NCBI GenBank assembly: GCA_949840915.1
Contig: CATKXY010000007.1
Location: forward strand, 1-64,000
Origin: an uncultured Lachnospiraceae bacterium
GTDB lineage: Bacteria > Bacillota > Clostridia > Lachnospirales > Lachnospiraceae
DNA length: 64,000 bases
Reading direction: 5' to 3'
Shown here piece by piece: positions 1 to 8,760 of the stretch. Position 1 is the first letter of the stretch, and the number at the start of each line of letters is the position of its first letter. The notes below the pieces were generated by a model that saw only the letters and a program-made list of their open reading frames with translations, was not told where the DNA came from and made no database searches. Position numbers and translations under genes: made by a program.

Positions 1-42
1 AGGGAGAGACTAAGTAACATTTGACAGCAGGCACGGGAAAGA

Positions 43-121
43 AGTAAACTTAAGGAAAACAAGTCTGGATAAATCTGTGGCAGGAACTCTCTGCGATTCT
101 CCAACTGACAGTAAGTTTACT
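43..121 (+). ncRNA. candidate structured leader RNA, possibly c-di-GMP-II riboswitch
   Basis: Seen: a perfect 10-bp inverted repeat, AGTAAACTTA at 43-52 and TAAGTTTACT at 112-121, closes a 59-nt interior. The interior has GGAAAACAAG just after the 5' strand, TGGATAAATCTGTGGCAG in the middle, a GCAG/CTGC hairpin, a possible TGGA/TCCA pseudoknot, and AACTGACAG before the closing strand. From memory these match in order the c-di-GMP-II aptamer of Clostridia (GGAAACAA, UGG..UAAAU..GGCAC, AACCGACCG). Inference: c-di-GMP controls transcription of the Pel locus downstream. Doubts: one spacer is longer than in the aptamer I remember, the next gene is more than 300 nt away, and I cannot place an expression platform. 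A TTGACA at 21-26 could instead make this a promoter region. Confidence 0.38.
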
Positions 122-321
122 CTATCTCATATCGCCGTCACACTTGTAAAACACGAAAAAATGAAATATAATGATTTCAGAGTAATAATTGGGCAACTAT
201 ATCCTGCGGCAGATTCCTTGTCAGCGGATAATCCTACGGTTAACAGACTGATAATCAGACAAAACATCTGAGAATAACCAGAAAACATTTAAAAGACTAA
301 AAAACTAATAAATAATCATTG

Positions 322-412
322 AAATAACTAACTAAATAAATAACTAACTAAATAACAAACTAAATGACTAATTAGATGACTAATCAAATGACCAATCCGT
401 TGACTAATCAGA
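322..412 (+). repeat. degenerate A/T-rich tandem repeats before the first gene
   Basis: AATAACTAACTAAAT occurs at 323-337 and again at 339-353. It is followed by several looser copies of an ATGACTAATCAG-like 12-mer (about 364-411). Base composition is very different from the GC-richer genes that follow. The repeats are partly open in frame with the PqqD-like gene and would add an N-terminal MTNQ-type repeat if translation began at 376. The rest of 122-447 contains no gene I can support. Confidence 0.6.
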
Positions 413-447
413 TAAACAATCAAGCGGGTAATAATAGGGGAAATAAT

Positions 448-702
448 ATGCGTTATCAGATGCGGCATGCCGCCGGGTTATACTGGATTTTGGATATGGA
501 GCAGAGCGGTGTCCCATACAGGAAGCCTCTTGCGACCAACGAGGTGGGAGCTCGTATCTGGGAGTTGTCAGGGCAGGGTGTGGATGAGGAAGGGATCGCA
601 GAAAAGCTTAGCATGGAATATCAGGTGGGCAGGAATGAGATTCGGGAAGACATTGCGCAATTTCGGCTGCTGCTGGAGCGGTACGGGATTGACGTACGAT
701 AG
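448..702 (+). CDS. PqqD-like small protein at head of Pel locus
   Basis: 84 aa. The sequence fits the PqqD fold: an N-terminal strand region (RHAAGLYWILDMEQSG), a NEVGARIWEL helix, then EEGIAEKLS and a final helical pair. PqqD proteins bind peptide leaders or act as small recognition modules beside modification enzymes, and similar proteins also turn up in exopolysaccharide clusters with HPr-kinase-like and nucleotidyltransferase-fold partners. I chose ATG 448 because ATAGGGGAAATA lies just upstream and the fold starts there. The in-frame ATG at 376 would add only repeat-encoded MTNQ/N-rich residues. The gene ends 54 nt before pelD and probably belongs to its operon. Its peptide or protein partner is unknown. 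A second PqqD domain sits in the PqqD-HprK fusion near 42.8 kb. Confidence 0.7.
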   Translation: MRYQMRHAAGLYWILDMEQSGVPYRKPLATNEVGARIWELSGQGVDEEGIAEKLSMEYQVGRNEIREDIAQFRLLLERYGIDVR

Positions 703-756
703 CAGCCCGAATATTTTATGGATTATAGAGTCTGTACGAAAGGCGCAGGTATCGGT

Positions 757-2967
757 ATGAATGTACTGTTGATAGGCGGCTGCAGCAGCATGATCAACAA
801 TCTAATCATAAAATTTAATAAGGAAGGGCATCGGGTATATCTTCTGACTGGAAACAGGTATCACAAGCTTCCGTATCAGAAGGTTTTTGAGCGCTACAAT
901 TTTTCATATGATTCCAGTTGTCTGAACGAGATATTTGAGAGTATTTCTCCGGATCTGACCGTTTTCATGGGGGCTTATGATACGAATTTCGAATGGGAGA
1001 AGGAGGAGGCCGAGGCCGTCAAGTATTCTGCGGCCGTGATGAATATACTCATGGGCTATGCCATGGAGGGGGAGGGGAGATTTATCTATCTGTCCTCGGA
1101 TGAGGTTTATGGCGAAAGCTCGGAGGAGAATATCCAGGAACAGGAACCGGTTTCCCCCAATAGTTTTAAGGGTATGGTGCTGGCGCAGACGGAGGAAATG
1201 TGTGAGAGTTACCGTAAAAGTCAGGGGCTGGATATCGTGACGATGCGTTTGGACCATCTGTACGGTATTCCGAGGGCCATGAGTGATGTGAATAATATCT
1301 GCAGTGCTATGTGTCTGGAGGCGCTGGAGAGGCAGACCATCACCATAGATGAGGACAGCCGTCTGTCCGTGCTTTTTGAGAGGGACGCAGTGGAGTTTCT
1401 CTATCGGCTTGCCACCGCTAAGCAGCACAGATATTCGCTCTATAATATTTCGTCTTCCACAGAGGTGACAGAGCGCCGGATCGCGGAGATGGTGCAGAAG
1501 GCGATGGGATATGATGTGGAGATCTTCGTTCGGGAGCGGGAGCCCAAGCGGCGTATTTTGTCCAACCGTCTCTATGAGAGTGAGTTTGGCAATCCCTTTT
1601 TCTGTGAGACGGATGTCATTGTGAAGAAGATTGTGGAGCAGATGAAGCGTGATCGGCGGATTTATCTCCACGGGGAGGACAGAGAGCAGACGCTGCATGA
1701 GAAAGTGTTGAAAAAGGCGGGCTGGCTCTTTGAGGTGCTGGTGCCTTTTGCCGAGAATCTGGTGGCGTTTATCCCGTTTTTTATGTTGAACAATCGTGCG
1801 GTGGGCAGTGAGTATTTTGCCAATCTGGATTTTTATCTGTTGTATGTGTTGTTGTTTGCCATTGTCTATGGGCAGCAGCAGGCTGTCTTTTCCGCAGTGC
1901 TGGCGGTGGCGGGGTATTGCTTCCGTCAGATGTATGACAGATCGAGCTTTGAGGTGATGCTGGATACCAATACTTATGTGTGGATCGCACAGCTTTTTAT
2001 TCTGGGTATGGCCGTGGGGTATATGCGGGACAGTATCAGAAAGCTCCGGCGCGAGAGCGAGGAGGAGCGGGACTTTCTCTCGCTGCAGCTGCATGACATT
2101 CATGATATCAATAACAGTAATGTCAGGGTGAAGGACTCGCTGGAGACTCAGATCATCAACCAGAATGACAGTGTGGGCAAGATTTACGGGATCACCTCCA
2201 CGCTGGATCAGTACAGTCCTGAGGAAGTGCTCTTCTATGCGGCGGAGATGATCGGCAAGCTGGTGCGGAGCAGGGACGTGGCGATCTATGTGGTATCCAA
2301 CGCAAGCTATGCCAGGCTGTTTTCCTCCACGTCGAAAAAGGCGCGAACTATGGGGAATTCCATCCGGTATCCGGAACTGGGGGAGATGTACCGGACGCTG
2401 TCTGAGCAGAAGGTATTTATTAACAGACGTCTGGATGAGAGATATCCGTTGATGGCAAATGCTATTTTTGACGAGCGGGGAACCATGCAGATGATTCTCA
2501 TGATCTGGAGTATCCCATGGGAGAGCATGACGCTTGGGCAGGCCAATCAGCTGGTGGTGATCAGTGCGCTGATCCAGAATGCGGTTTTGCGCGCCAATCG
2601 GTATCTGGCGGCGCTGGAGGAGAAGCGCTATGTGGGGGATACGCAGCTTCTGGAGACATCAGCTTTCCATTCCTTGATGCGAGCTTATCTGAAAGCGGAG
2701 AGGAAAGGCCTGACGGAATGTATCGTATTAAAAATTCGGACCGGTATACAGGCAGAAATGCATTCTGATCCTGTGGACTACACCCTTGCGGGACAGGAGA
2801 TCATGAAAAAGCTCCGTCAGACAGACTATATCGGAACGCTGGAGGACGGGGGTCTGTATGTTCTTCTGCCCAATACCAGCAGCGAGGATGCCCGGTTTGT
2901 CAGGGAGCGTCTGGCGGATATCGGATACGAGAGCGAGATCGTGGAGGGCATTGCGGATGGCAGATGA
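757..2967 (+). CDS. pelD: PelD-like c-di-GMP receptor with N-terminal SDR domain
   Basis: 736 aa, inner-membrane regulatory subunit of a Pel-type polysaccharide synthase. Order: SDR/epimerase-like domain (about 1-300), four membrane helices (about 322-430), GAF-like domain (about 480-630), degenerate GGDEF domain (about 635-736). In the SDR part the SSDEVYG motif (113-119) survives, but the glycine loop is GGCSSMIN and the catalytic Tyr and Lys align to F137 and V141, so it is probably inactive. In the GGDEF part an RxxD I-site is present (R687-D690) while the active-site signature reads EDGGL (696-700). That is the PelD pattern: binds c-di-GMP, does not make it. ATG 757 starts the Rossmann strand; in-frame ATG 718 has no ribosome binding site. 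The 3' end overlaps pelE by 11 nt. Confidence 0.85.
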   Translation: MNVLLIGGCSSMINNLIIKFNKEGHRVYLLTGNRYHKLPYQKVFERYNFSYDSSCLNEIFESISPDLTVFMGAYDTNFEWEKEEAEAVKYSAAVMNILMGYAMEGEGRFIYLSSDEVYGESSEENIQEQEPVSPNSFKGMVLAQTEEMCESYRKSQGLDIVTMRLDHLYGIPRAMSDVNNICSAMCLEALERQTITIDEDSRLSVLFERDAVEFLYRLATAKQHRYSLYNISSSTEVTERRIAEMVQKAMGYDVEIFVREREPKRRILSNRLYESEFGNPFFCETDVIVKKIVEQMKRDRRIYLHGEDREQTLHEKVLKKAGWLFEVLVPFAENLVAFIPFFMLNNRAVGSEYFANLDFYLLYVLLFAIVYGQQQAVFSAVLAVAGYCFRQMYDRSSFEVMLDTNTYVWIAQLFILGMAVGYMRDSIRKLRRESEEERDFLSLQLHDIHDINNSNVRVKDSLETQIINQNDSVGKIYGITSTLDQYSPEEVLFYAAEMIGKLVRSRDVAIYVVSNASYARLFSSTSKKARTMGNSIRYPELGEMYRTLSEQKVFINRRLDERYPLMANAIFDERGTMQMILMIWSIPWESMTLGQANQLVVISALIQNAVLRANRYLAALEEKRYVGDTQLLETSAFHSLMRAYLKAERKGLTECIVLKIRTGIQAEMHSDPVDYTLAGQEIMKKLRQTDYIGTLEDGGLYVLLPNTSSEDARFVRERLADIGYESEIVEGIADGR

Positions 2968-3856
2968 GATGATCGTATTTCTGTGTATTCTGGCGCTCAA
3001 TACGCTGGCTGTCGCTTTGTATCTGTTTTGGGGGCTGCACAGAAAGAGCAGAGGCTGTGTGCCCAAAGCAGTGGTGATGCTTGTCTGTCCGGTGGTGGGC
3101 GGCATATTCTTCCTTCTTTCTTATCTGTGGTATAAACTGTTCTTCTCGCAGCCGGTGGATCTGACGGATGTGGTGTTCAGCAAGGAGAGGATCCGGGCTG
3201 TCACTCATGCGGAGGAGGAGCGGGAGCGAAATATGGTTCCTCTGGAGGAGGCCATTGAGATCACGGACGAGAAGGAGCTACGCAAGCTGATGATGAATGT
3301 GGTTCGCGGGGATATTGACAAATATCTGGCGTCTATTTCTCTGGCGCTGAACAGCGAGGATACGGAGGCGGCCCACTATGCGGCCTCGGTACTTCAGGAT
3401 GCCCTGAACGATTTCAGAATGAATGTGGAGAAGCAGAGGCAGCTTATCCTGGAGGGCGGCGAAGAACGGAAGCTCATTGCGGAAGAGCTCATAGATTATA
3501 TGAATCAGGTGCTGGAGCAGCGCGTGTTCACGGATATGGAGCAGTATAATTATGTGGAGATCATGGATGATATCTGTGAAATCTATTATAACGCACAGCC
3601 GGACGAGATGAACAACAGTCAGTATGAGGCGATCAGTATGCGGCTTCTGGAGATCAGTGATTTTGACAAGTGTAAAAAATGGTGCGAGAGGGCCAGATAT
3701 CACTATCCGAATACACTCTCCACTTACACATGTCAACTGAAGCTGTATTTTACCAACGGACAGAAGCAGCGTTTTTTTGAGGTGATCGAGGAGCTAAAGC
3801 AGTCGGCGGTGGTGGTTGACAGTGAGACGCTGGAGTTGATCCGGGTATTTCAGTAA
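2957..3856 (+). CDS. pelE: PelE-like membrane-anchored TPR protein
   Basis: 299 aa. Two N-terminal hydrophobic helices (FLCILALNTLAVALYLFW and a second near residues 35-58) are followed by a soluble, almost wholly helical region with TPR-like repeats, for example DFDKCKKWCERARYHYPN. PelE partners PelD and PelF at the membrane in Pel systems. The start at 2957 has GTGGAGGGC upstream and overlaps the end of pelD, consistent with translational coupling; the longer reading frame upstream only reads pelD out of frame. The assignment rests on position between pelD and the DUF2194 gene and on topology, because PelE sequences diverge strongly. Confidence 0.75.
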   Translation: MADEMIVFLCILALNTLAVALYLFWGLHRKSRGCVPKAVVMLVCPVVGGIFFLLSYLWYKLFFSQPVDLTDVVFSKERIRAVTHAEEERERNMVPLEEAIEITDEKELRKLMMNVVRGDIDKYLASISLALNSEDTEAAHYAASVLQDALNDFRMNVEKQRQLILEGGEERKLIAEELIDYMNQVLEQRVFTDMEQYNYVEIMDDICEIYYNAQPDEMNNSQYEAISMRLLEISDFDKCKKWCERARYHYPNTLSTYTCQLKLYFTNGQKQRFFEVIEELKQSAVVVDSETLELIRVFQ

Positions 3857-3868
3857 GGGCAGGTAAAG

Positions 3869-5734
3869 ATGGTATCTCGTAGAAATTTTTTCAGCATTGT
3901 TATGATGATGGCGGCTCTCACGTTTATGTTTCAGTTTTCTCAGATCATCAAGGAAAATGCCAGCAATTATGACGTCAATGAGTATGCCGGGGAGGAACCG
4001 CTGCCTGAAACGCTTCTTATTCAGGAAGAGAGCTTCGGAGGGCATAGAGGTTTTACAGGCGGGAATGTGGCGTTTCTCGGGAGCAGTGAAGGAGCGTTGG
4101 GGCATACGGTGTCCCAGTGGTGTGTCTATACCAAGAGAAATCTCACGGTTTTGAATGACATAGAGGGTCTGCGCACAGGCAGTTCAGCTGCAGTCGGACC
4201 GAATCGGGAGGACGAGGAGCTTCCGGGGCTGGTGCTCGTCGACTCAGAACATGTAGATTTTGACACGCAGACGGAGGCGCTTGCAGAGCTTGTGCAGGCG
4301 GGGGTGCCGCTGATCTTCTGTAATCTGCCTGAGACGGCGGTGCTTGTGGAAAATCAGGATCTGACCGGGCTTCTCGGGATATCGCGGATCTATGAGCAAC
4401 CGGCGCAGGCGGAGGGAATTCATTTATTTCCGGGCTTTCTGCTGGGGGGAGAGGCCGTCTATAAGGCGCAGAGTCCCGAGGAAGCAAAGCTGCAGGATCT
4501 GGAGCTGAGCATTCCCTGGTATGTGACGGGAAAGGGTACCAAAACTTACATGGTGGGCCTGATGGACGAGAACAGGGTTGAGCGGGAGGAATTTCCCCGG
4601 ATCATCTGGCGCAACAGCTGCGGGAACGCTATGGTCTTTGCGGTGAACGGAGCGTATCTCTCAGGTCTGACAGGGCTGGGGCTCTTGGATGCCATGGTTT
4701 ACGAAATGGATACCTACTCGGTCTATCCGGTGGTGAATGCGCAGAATATGCTTCTGGTGGACTTTCCGGTGCTTGCCCCGGAAAATGCGTTCGGTATGGA
4801 AGCGGTATACAGCCGCAGCCCCGAGGCAGCGATGCGGGATGTGATGTGGCCCGGTATCGCGGCGATGTCACTAAAGAATAAACTGCGTATGACTTGTTTA
4901 GTCAATGCAAAATATAATTACGCGGACGCCGCGCAGCCGCGCGGGGAGGAGCTTCCCTTTTATCTGCAGCAGCTGCGGGAGGTCAGCGCCGAGGCGGGCA
5001 TTTCCTTTCGGTATGAGACTGAGACGGGTATGACGCTTGCTGACAAAATAGAGACTGACAGAGAGTTTTATGATACGCTGGACAGCAATTATCAGTTTTC
5101 CGCAGCCTATTTTGAGGTGCTGCCGGATTTATTCGAGGAGACTTTGGAGGAGGCAGGGCGTCTTGAGGATATCCGCACGGTGGCCTTCCGGGATGGCGGA
5201 GAACGTCCCCTTTTGTCCTGGCACGGGGAGAATGTGACCCTGCAGGGGATCACGGGAGACGCCGGAGAATACAGTTATTCCGTTGATCTGCAGATGAGAA
5301 GTCTGGCCACGGCCCTGGGGTATTCCAATACGCTCATCGACATGCACAATGCCATGTGGCCGGAGTCAGAGGAGGATCAGTGGGAAAACTATTTTGACGG
5401 TATTTTCAGCAATGTCAGCACTTATTGGACGAAGTATGACGGTTTTGAGCAGACTGTTATGTCCGAGAGCGACAGGCGGGTCCGGAAGTTTTTGAATCTG
5501 GACTATGAAACGGAGCGGGAAGGCAGCAGGCTGCGGCTGCACAGGCGGGATGAAAGCGGTGATGCCTGGTTTGTCCTTCGGCTGCACGGGGAGGCCGCGG
5601 CGGATGTTCTCGGCGGAGAGATCAGGGAGCTGGAGCCGGGCGCTTATCTGATTCATGCTCTGGACAGCGAGGTGGAGATCGGACTGGAGAAGGCGGATGA
5701 GGTATTGGAGTACGCTGGTCCTTTTGCAAAATAG
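3869..5734 (+). CDS. DUF2194 protein, PelA-like deacetylase component
   Basis: 621 aa. One N-terminal signal-anchor (SIVMMMAALTFMFQFS) after a short basic stretch indicates an extracytoplasmic protein held at the membrane. I recognise it as DUF2194, which in Gram-positive Pel loci takes the place of PelA. A Rossmann-like part (residues about 50-220) is followed by a region resembling a polysaccharide-deacetylase barrel; the IDMHNAMWP stretch near residue 490 may contribute active-site residues, which I cannot assign securely. The expected job is N-deacetylation of the growing or exported GalNAc-rich polymer. A separate PelA-type glycoside hydrolase domain is not evident. It lies 12 nt after pelE and 16 nt before pelF. 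Confidence 0.7.
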   Translation: MVSRRNFFSIVMMMAALTFMFQFSQIIKENASNYDVNEYAGEEPLPETLLIQEESFGGHRGFTGGNVAFLGSSEGALGHTVSQWCVYTKRNLTVLNDIEGLRTGSSAAVGPNREDEELPGLVLVDSEHVDFDTQTEALAELVQAGVPLIFCNLPETAVLVENQDLTGLLGISRIYEQPAQAEGIHLFPGFLLGGEAVYKAQSPEEAKLQDLELSIPWYVTGKGTKTYMVGLMDENRVEREEFPRIIWRNSCGNAMVFAVNGAYLSGLTGLGLLDAMVYEMDTYSVYPVVNAQNMLLVDFPVLAPENAFGMEAVYSRSPEAAMRDVMWPGIAAMSLKNKLRMTCLVNAKYNYADAAQPRGEELPFYLQQLREVSAEAGISFRYETETGMTLADKIETDREFYDTLDSNYQFSAAYFEVLPDLFEETLEEAGRLEDIRTVAFRDGGERPLLSWHGENVTLQGITGDAGEYSYSVDLQMRSLATALGYSNTLIDMHNAMWPESEEDQWENYFDGIFSNVSTYWTKYDGFEQTVMSESDRRVRKFLNLDYETEREGSRLRLHRRDESGDAWFVLRLHGEAAADVLGGEIRELEPGAYLIHALDSEVEIGLEKADEVLEYAGPFAK

Positions 5735-5750
5735 AAGGTGAGGATAGTCT

Positions 5751-7208
5751 ATGAAGGTGTGTATAGTGGCGGAGGGCTGCTATCCCTATGTGGTGGGCGG
5801 TGTATCCGGCTGGATCCACAGTATGATCAAAGCGTTCCCGAATATTGAATTCATCGTGCTGGCCATAGTATCCAACCGTTCTCAGAGAGGAAAGTTCGTA
5901 TATGAGCTGCCCGGGAATGTCCTGGCCGTATATGAGACTTATCTGGATGATCAGGACTGGGAGCGCAGGGCGAAGCGGGGGAAGAGAACCAATTTAAGTA
6001 TCTCTCAGTACCGCGCTCTGCGGAGTATCGTGCTAAACCGCAGCCCGGACTGGGGCGCTGTCATCGAGCTGTTTCAAAAGGAACGGTTCTCTATAGATGA
6101 TCTGCTGATGGGAGCGGATTTTCTGCATATTGTGCAGGAATGCTACGAAAAGAGATATCCTCATATCGTATTTTCGGATTTCCTGTGGACCATGCGGTCG
6201 ATTTATCTGCCGCTGTTTCTGATCCTGAAGACGCGTATTCCCGAGGCGGACATCTATCACTGTGTGGCCACTGGCTATGCAGGAGTGCTGGGCGGTATGG
6301 CAAAGCAGCTCTACGGGTGCGGACTGATTATCTCCGAACACGGTATTTACACCAGGGAACGCGAGGAGGAGCTTTTGAAGGCGGGCTGGGTCAGCGGCAT
6401 CTATAAAAATATCTGGATCGAGCAGTTCCGCAAGATGTCCCAGCTCGCCTATGAGCGGGCGGACAAGGTGACTTCGCTGTATGAGCATGCCAGAGAGCTG
6501 CAGCTTGATCTGGGTTGTCCGGCTCAGAAGACTCAGGTCACACCCAACGGCATCGATATCGGCCGGTTCGAGGGGATTCCGGGCAAACAGCCGGAGGATG
6601 AGGGCTATGTGAATATCGGGGCGGTGCTCCGGGTGACGCCCATCAAGGATGTGAAGACCATGATTCGTGCTTTCGCTTTTGCGAAGGAGAAGGTGCCTGC
6701 GCTGAAGCTTTGGATCATGGGTCCCTGCGACGAGGATGAGGAGTATGCCAGAGAGTGCTATGAGCTGGTGGAGGTGCTGAAGGTGCCGGACATCGTGTTC
6801 ACGGGCCGGATCGATGTGAGGCAGTACCTGGGGCGGATGGACTTTACGATACTCACCAGTATCAGTGAGGGGCAGCCGCTGACGATCCTGGAGGGGTATG
6901 CGGCTCATAAGCCCGTGATCGCCACGGATGTGGGGAACTGCCGGGAATTGATTTACGGAGGCGGAGAGGACGATTGCGGCACGGCGGGAATCCTGACTCA
7001 TATCATGAATACGGCGGAGCTTGCCGAGGGAATGGTGCAGCTGGCCCGGTCCGAAGAATTGCGCAAAAAAATGGGAGAGTGCGGCTACGCAAGAGTGATG
7101 AGCAGATATCAGCTGGCTCAGATGCAGGAGACTTATGAACGGATCTATGACGAGGTTTATGATATCATGTATGAGCAGAAGTACGAGAGGACGATAAACA
7201 GGGATTAA
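5751..7208 (+). CDS. pelF: PelF glycosyltransferase (GT4)
   Basis: 485 aa, cytosolic GT-B fold enzyme that polymerises Pel from UDP-sugars. The N-terminus EGCYPYVVGGVSGW is the PelF signature; the mid region has a nucleotide-sugar contact loop VTPNGIDIGRF; the C-terminal domain has the retaining GT4 E-x7-E motif in ISEGQPLTILEG. Length is normal for PelF. The start has GGTGAGGATAG upstream, 16 nt after the DUF2194 gene. Together with PelG and PelD/PelE it should form the synthase-export complex. Confidence 0.92.
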   Translation: MKVCIVAEGCYPYVVGGVSGWIHSMIKAFPNIEFIVLAIVSNRSQRGKFVYELPGNVLAVYETYLDDQDWERRAKRGKRTNLSISQYRALRSIVLNRSPDWGAVIELFQKERFSIDDLLMGADFLHIVQECYEKRYPHIVFSDFLWTMRSIYLPLFLILKTRIPEADIYHCVATGYAGVLGGMAKQLYGCGLIISEHGIYTREREEELLKAGWVSGIYKNIWIEQFRKMSQLAYERADKVTSLYEHARELQLDLGCPAQKTQVTPNGIDIGRFEGIPGKQPEDEGYVNIGAVLRVTPIKDVKTMIRAFAFAKEKVPALKLWIMGPCDEDEEYARECYELVEVLKVPDIVFTGRIDVRQYLGRMDFTILTSISEGQPLTILEGYAAHKPVIATDVGNCRELIYGGGEDDCGTAGILTHIMNTAELAEGMVQLARSEELRKKMGECGYARVMSRYQLAQMQETYERIYDEVYDIMYEQKYERTINRD

Positions 7209-7262
7209 CGGAGATTCAGACTTGGACGGGAGACTGATCCGCAGAGTAGAGGTGTCGGTAAG

Positions 7263-8705
7263 ATGGCTGGAATAGGTGTCAAATTAAATAAAATATACGG
7301 CAGGCATACGATCACTACGAACCTGTTTGGCTTCAGTTATAGCACGATGATTACCATAGCGCCTATGTTTCTGGTGATTCTGGCGGTGATCGTCATGCAG
7401 GCGGCGCTGGGATTTGCCAAGGTGGGGTATGCGGACAGAGAGCTGTATTCCTGTACGGTCCTGTATATCTTTGTGTTCGCGCTTTTGACGGCGTCTCCCT
7501 TCAATGCGGTGCTGTCCAGATATATGTCGGATGTGATCTACAGGGAGAGCTATGAGGATATTCTGGCCTGCTATTATCTGGGTCTGTTCCTGAATATCGT
7601 TCTGAGCTGTACGCTGGCCATCCCCTTTTGTATTTGGGAGTATGTGGTGGGGCAGGTGGCGCTGCATTATGTGCTGGGCGGTTACTGCGGCTATATCTCG
7701 CTGGTGCTGGTGTTTTATTCCATGCTGTATCTGTCGATCTGTAAGGATTATGGCCGGATTTCCGTCTTTTTTCTGATCGGTATGACGGCGACGGTCCTGC
7801 TGTCGCTGGTGCTGGTGAAGCTGCTGTCCTGGGAAGTCACCTTCGGTATGCTCGTCTCGCTGGATGTGGGATTTTTGCTGATCGGGAGTCTGGAGTTTGC
7901 GTTGGTGAGGAGCTATTTCAGGGAGAACAGCGGCAATTACCGTGAGGTGCTGGGATATTTTAAGGACAACTGGCAGCTTGTGATCACGAACTTTTTGTAT
8001 AATCTGGGGCTGTTTATTCATAATTTCGTGTTCTGGACCACGGACATGCACATGGTGGTGGCCAAGTCCTTTGTGAGTATGACGACCTATGACATGGCCA
8101 CCTGTATCGCCATGTTTACCAATATTTCCTCCAGCGTGATCTTTATATCAGGGGTGGAGATGCGTTTCCATGACAGATACAAGAAATATTCCGAGGCGGT
8201 GATCGGCGGCAGGGGGATGGATATCCGCAATGCGAAACAGCGTATGTTTGAGCAGCTCGGGGAAGAGCTCATGCGGTTGGTGCGGATCCAGTTCATCGTG
8301 TCGGTGGTGCTGTTTTTCCTGTGTATTATCTTTATGCCGCAGATGGGCTTCGGCGGACTGGTGATACAGATTTATCCCTGTCTGGCTGCCGGCTATTTCA
8401 TATTATTTACCATGTATGCGGCCATGATCTTCCTGTACTACTTTAATGATCTCAACGGAGCGCTGGCTACGGCTGGCAGCTTTGTTCTGGTGACGCTTCT
8501 GGTGTCGGTCCGGGCCACACGTCTTGCGCCTATATGGTATGGCGTAGGACTGATCGCGGGGACGCTTGTAGGCTGGAGCGTGGCCTATATGAGGCTTCGC
8601 GCCATGGAGAAAAATCTGGATGTGCATATTTTCTGCAGCGGCAGTATTATGAAAACAGGACATGGCGTGCAGCCGTCAGGTAAGGTCTATGAGCGTGGAC
8701 AATAG
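7263..8705 (+). CDS. pelG: PelG polysaccharide membrane transporter
   Basis: 480 aa with about 12 hydrophobic helices spread over the whole length, in the MATE/flippase-like arrangement of PelG. PelG is thought to move the polymer made by PelF across the cytoplasmic membrane. Recognisable PelG features include the N-terminal GFSYSTMITIAPMFLVIL helix and a central VFWTTDMH loop. It starts 54 nt after pelF and completes the minimal Gram-positive Pel set (D, E, A-like, F, G). No outer-membrane PelB/PelC equivalents are present, as expected for a monoderm. Confidence 0.9.
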   Translation: MAGIGVKLNKIYGRHTITTNLFGFSYSTMITIAPMFLVILAVIVMQAALGFAKVGYADRELYSCTVLYIFVFALLTASPFNAVLSRYMSDVIYRESYEDILACYYLGLFLNIVLSCTLAIPFCIWEYVVGQVALHYVLGGYCGYISLVLVFYSMLYLSICKDYGRISVFFLIGMTATVLLSLVLVKLLSWEVTFGMLVSLDVGFLLIGSLEFALVRSYFRENSGNYREVLGYFKDNWQLVITNFLYNLGLFIHNFVFWTTDMHMVVAKSFVSMTTYDMATCIAMFTNISSSVIFISGVEMRFHDRYKKYSEAVIGGRGMDIRNAKQRMFEQLGEELMRLVRIQFIVSVVLFFLCIIFMPQMGFGGLVIQIYPCLAAGYFILFTMYAAMIFLYYFNDLNGALATAGSFVLVTLLVSVRATRLAPIWYGVGLIAGTLVGWSVAYMRLRAMEKNLDVHIFCSGSIMKTGHGVQPSGKVYERGQ

Positions 8706-8760
8706 CCGGGGAGGCTCATAGGAGAAGGCGGATGCATGTCGGGGAAGGAGGGGGAAAGCC

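Noticed and set aside
21-50. TTGACA-N18-TAAACT as promoter of the pel locus
   Set aside because: The -10 is poor and would cut into the 43-52 stem strand. Kept only as an alternative to the riboswitch.
77-271. 64-aa open frame in the leader
   Set aside because: It lies over the structured RNA candidate, has no ribosome binding site and no protein-like composition.
904-2103. 399-aa open frame antisense to pelD
   Set aside because: His/Leu/Arg-rich shadow of a high-GC third-position gene; no motif and no start signals.
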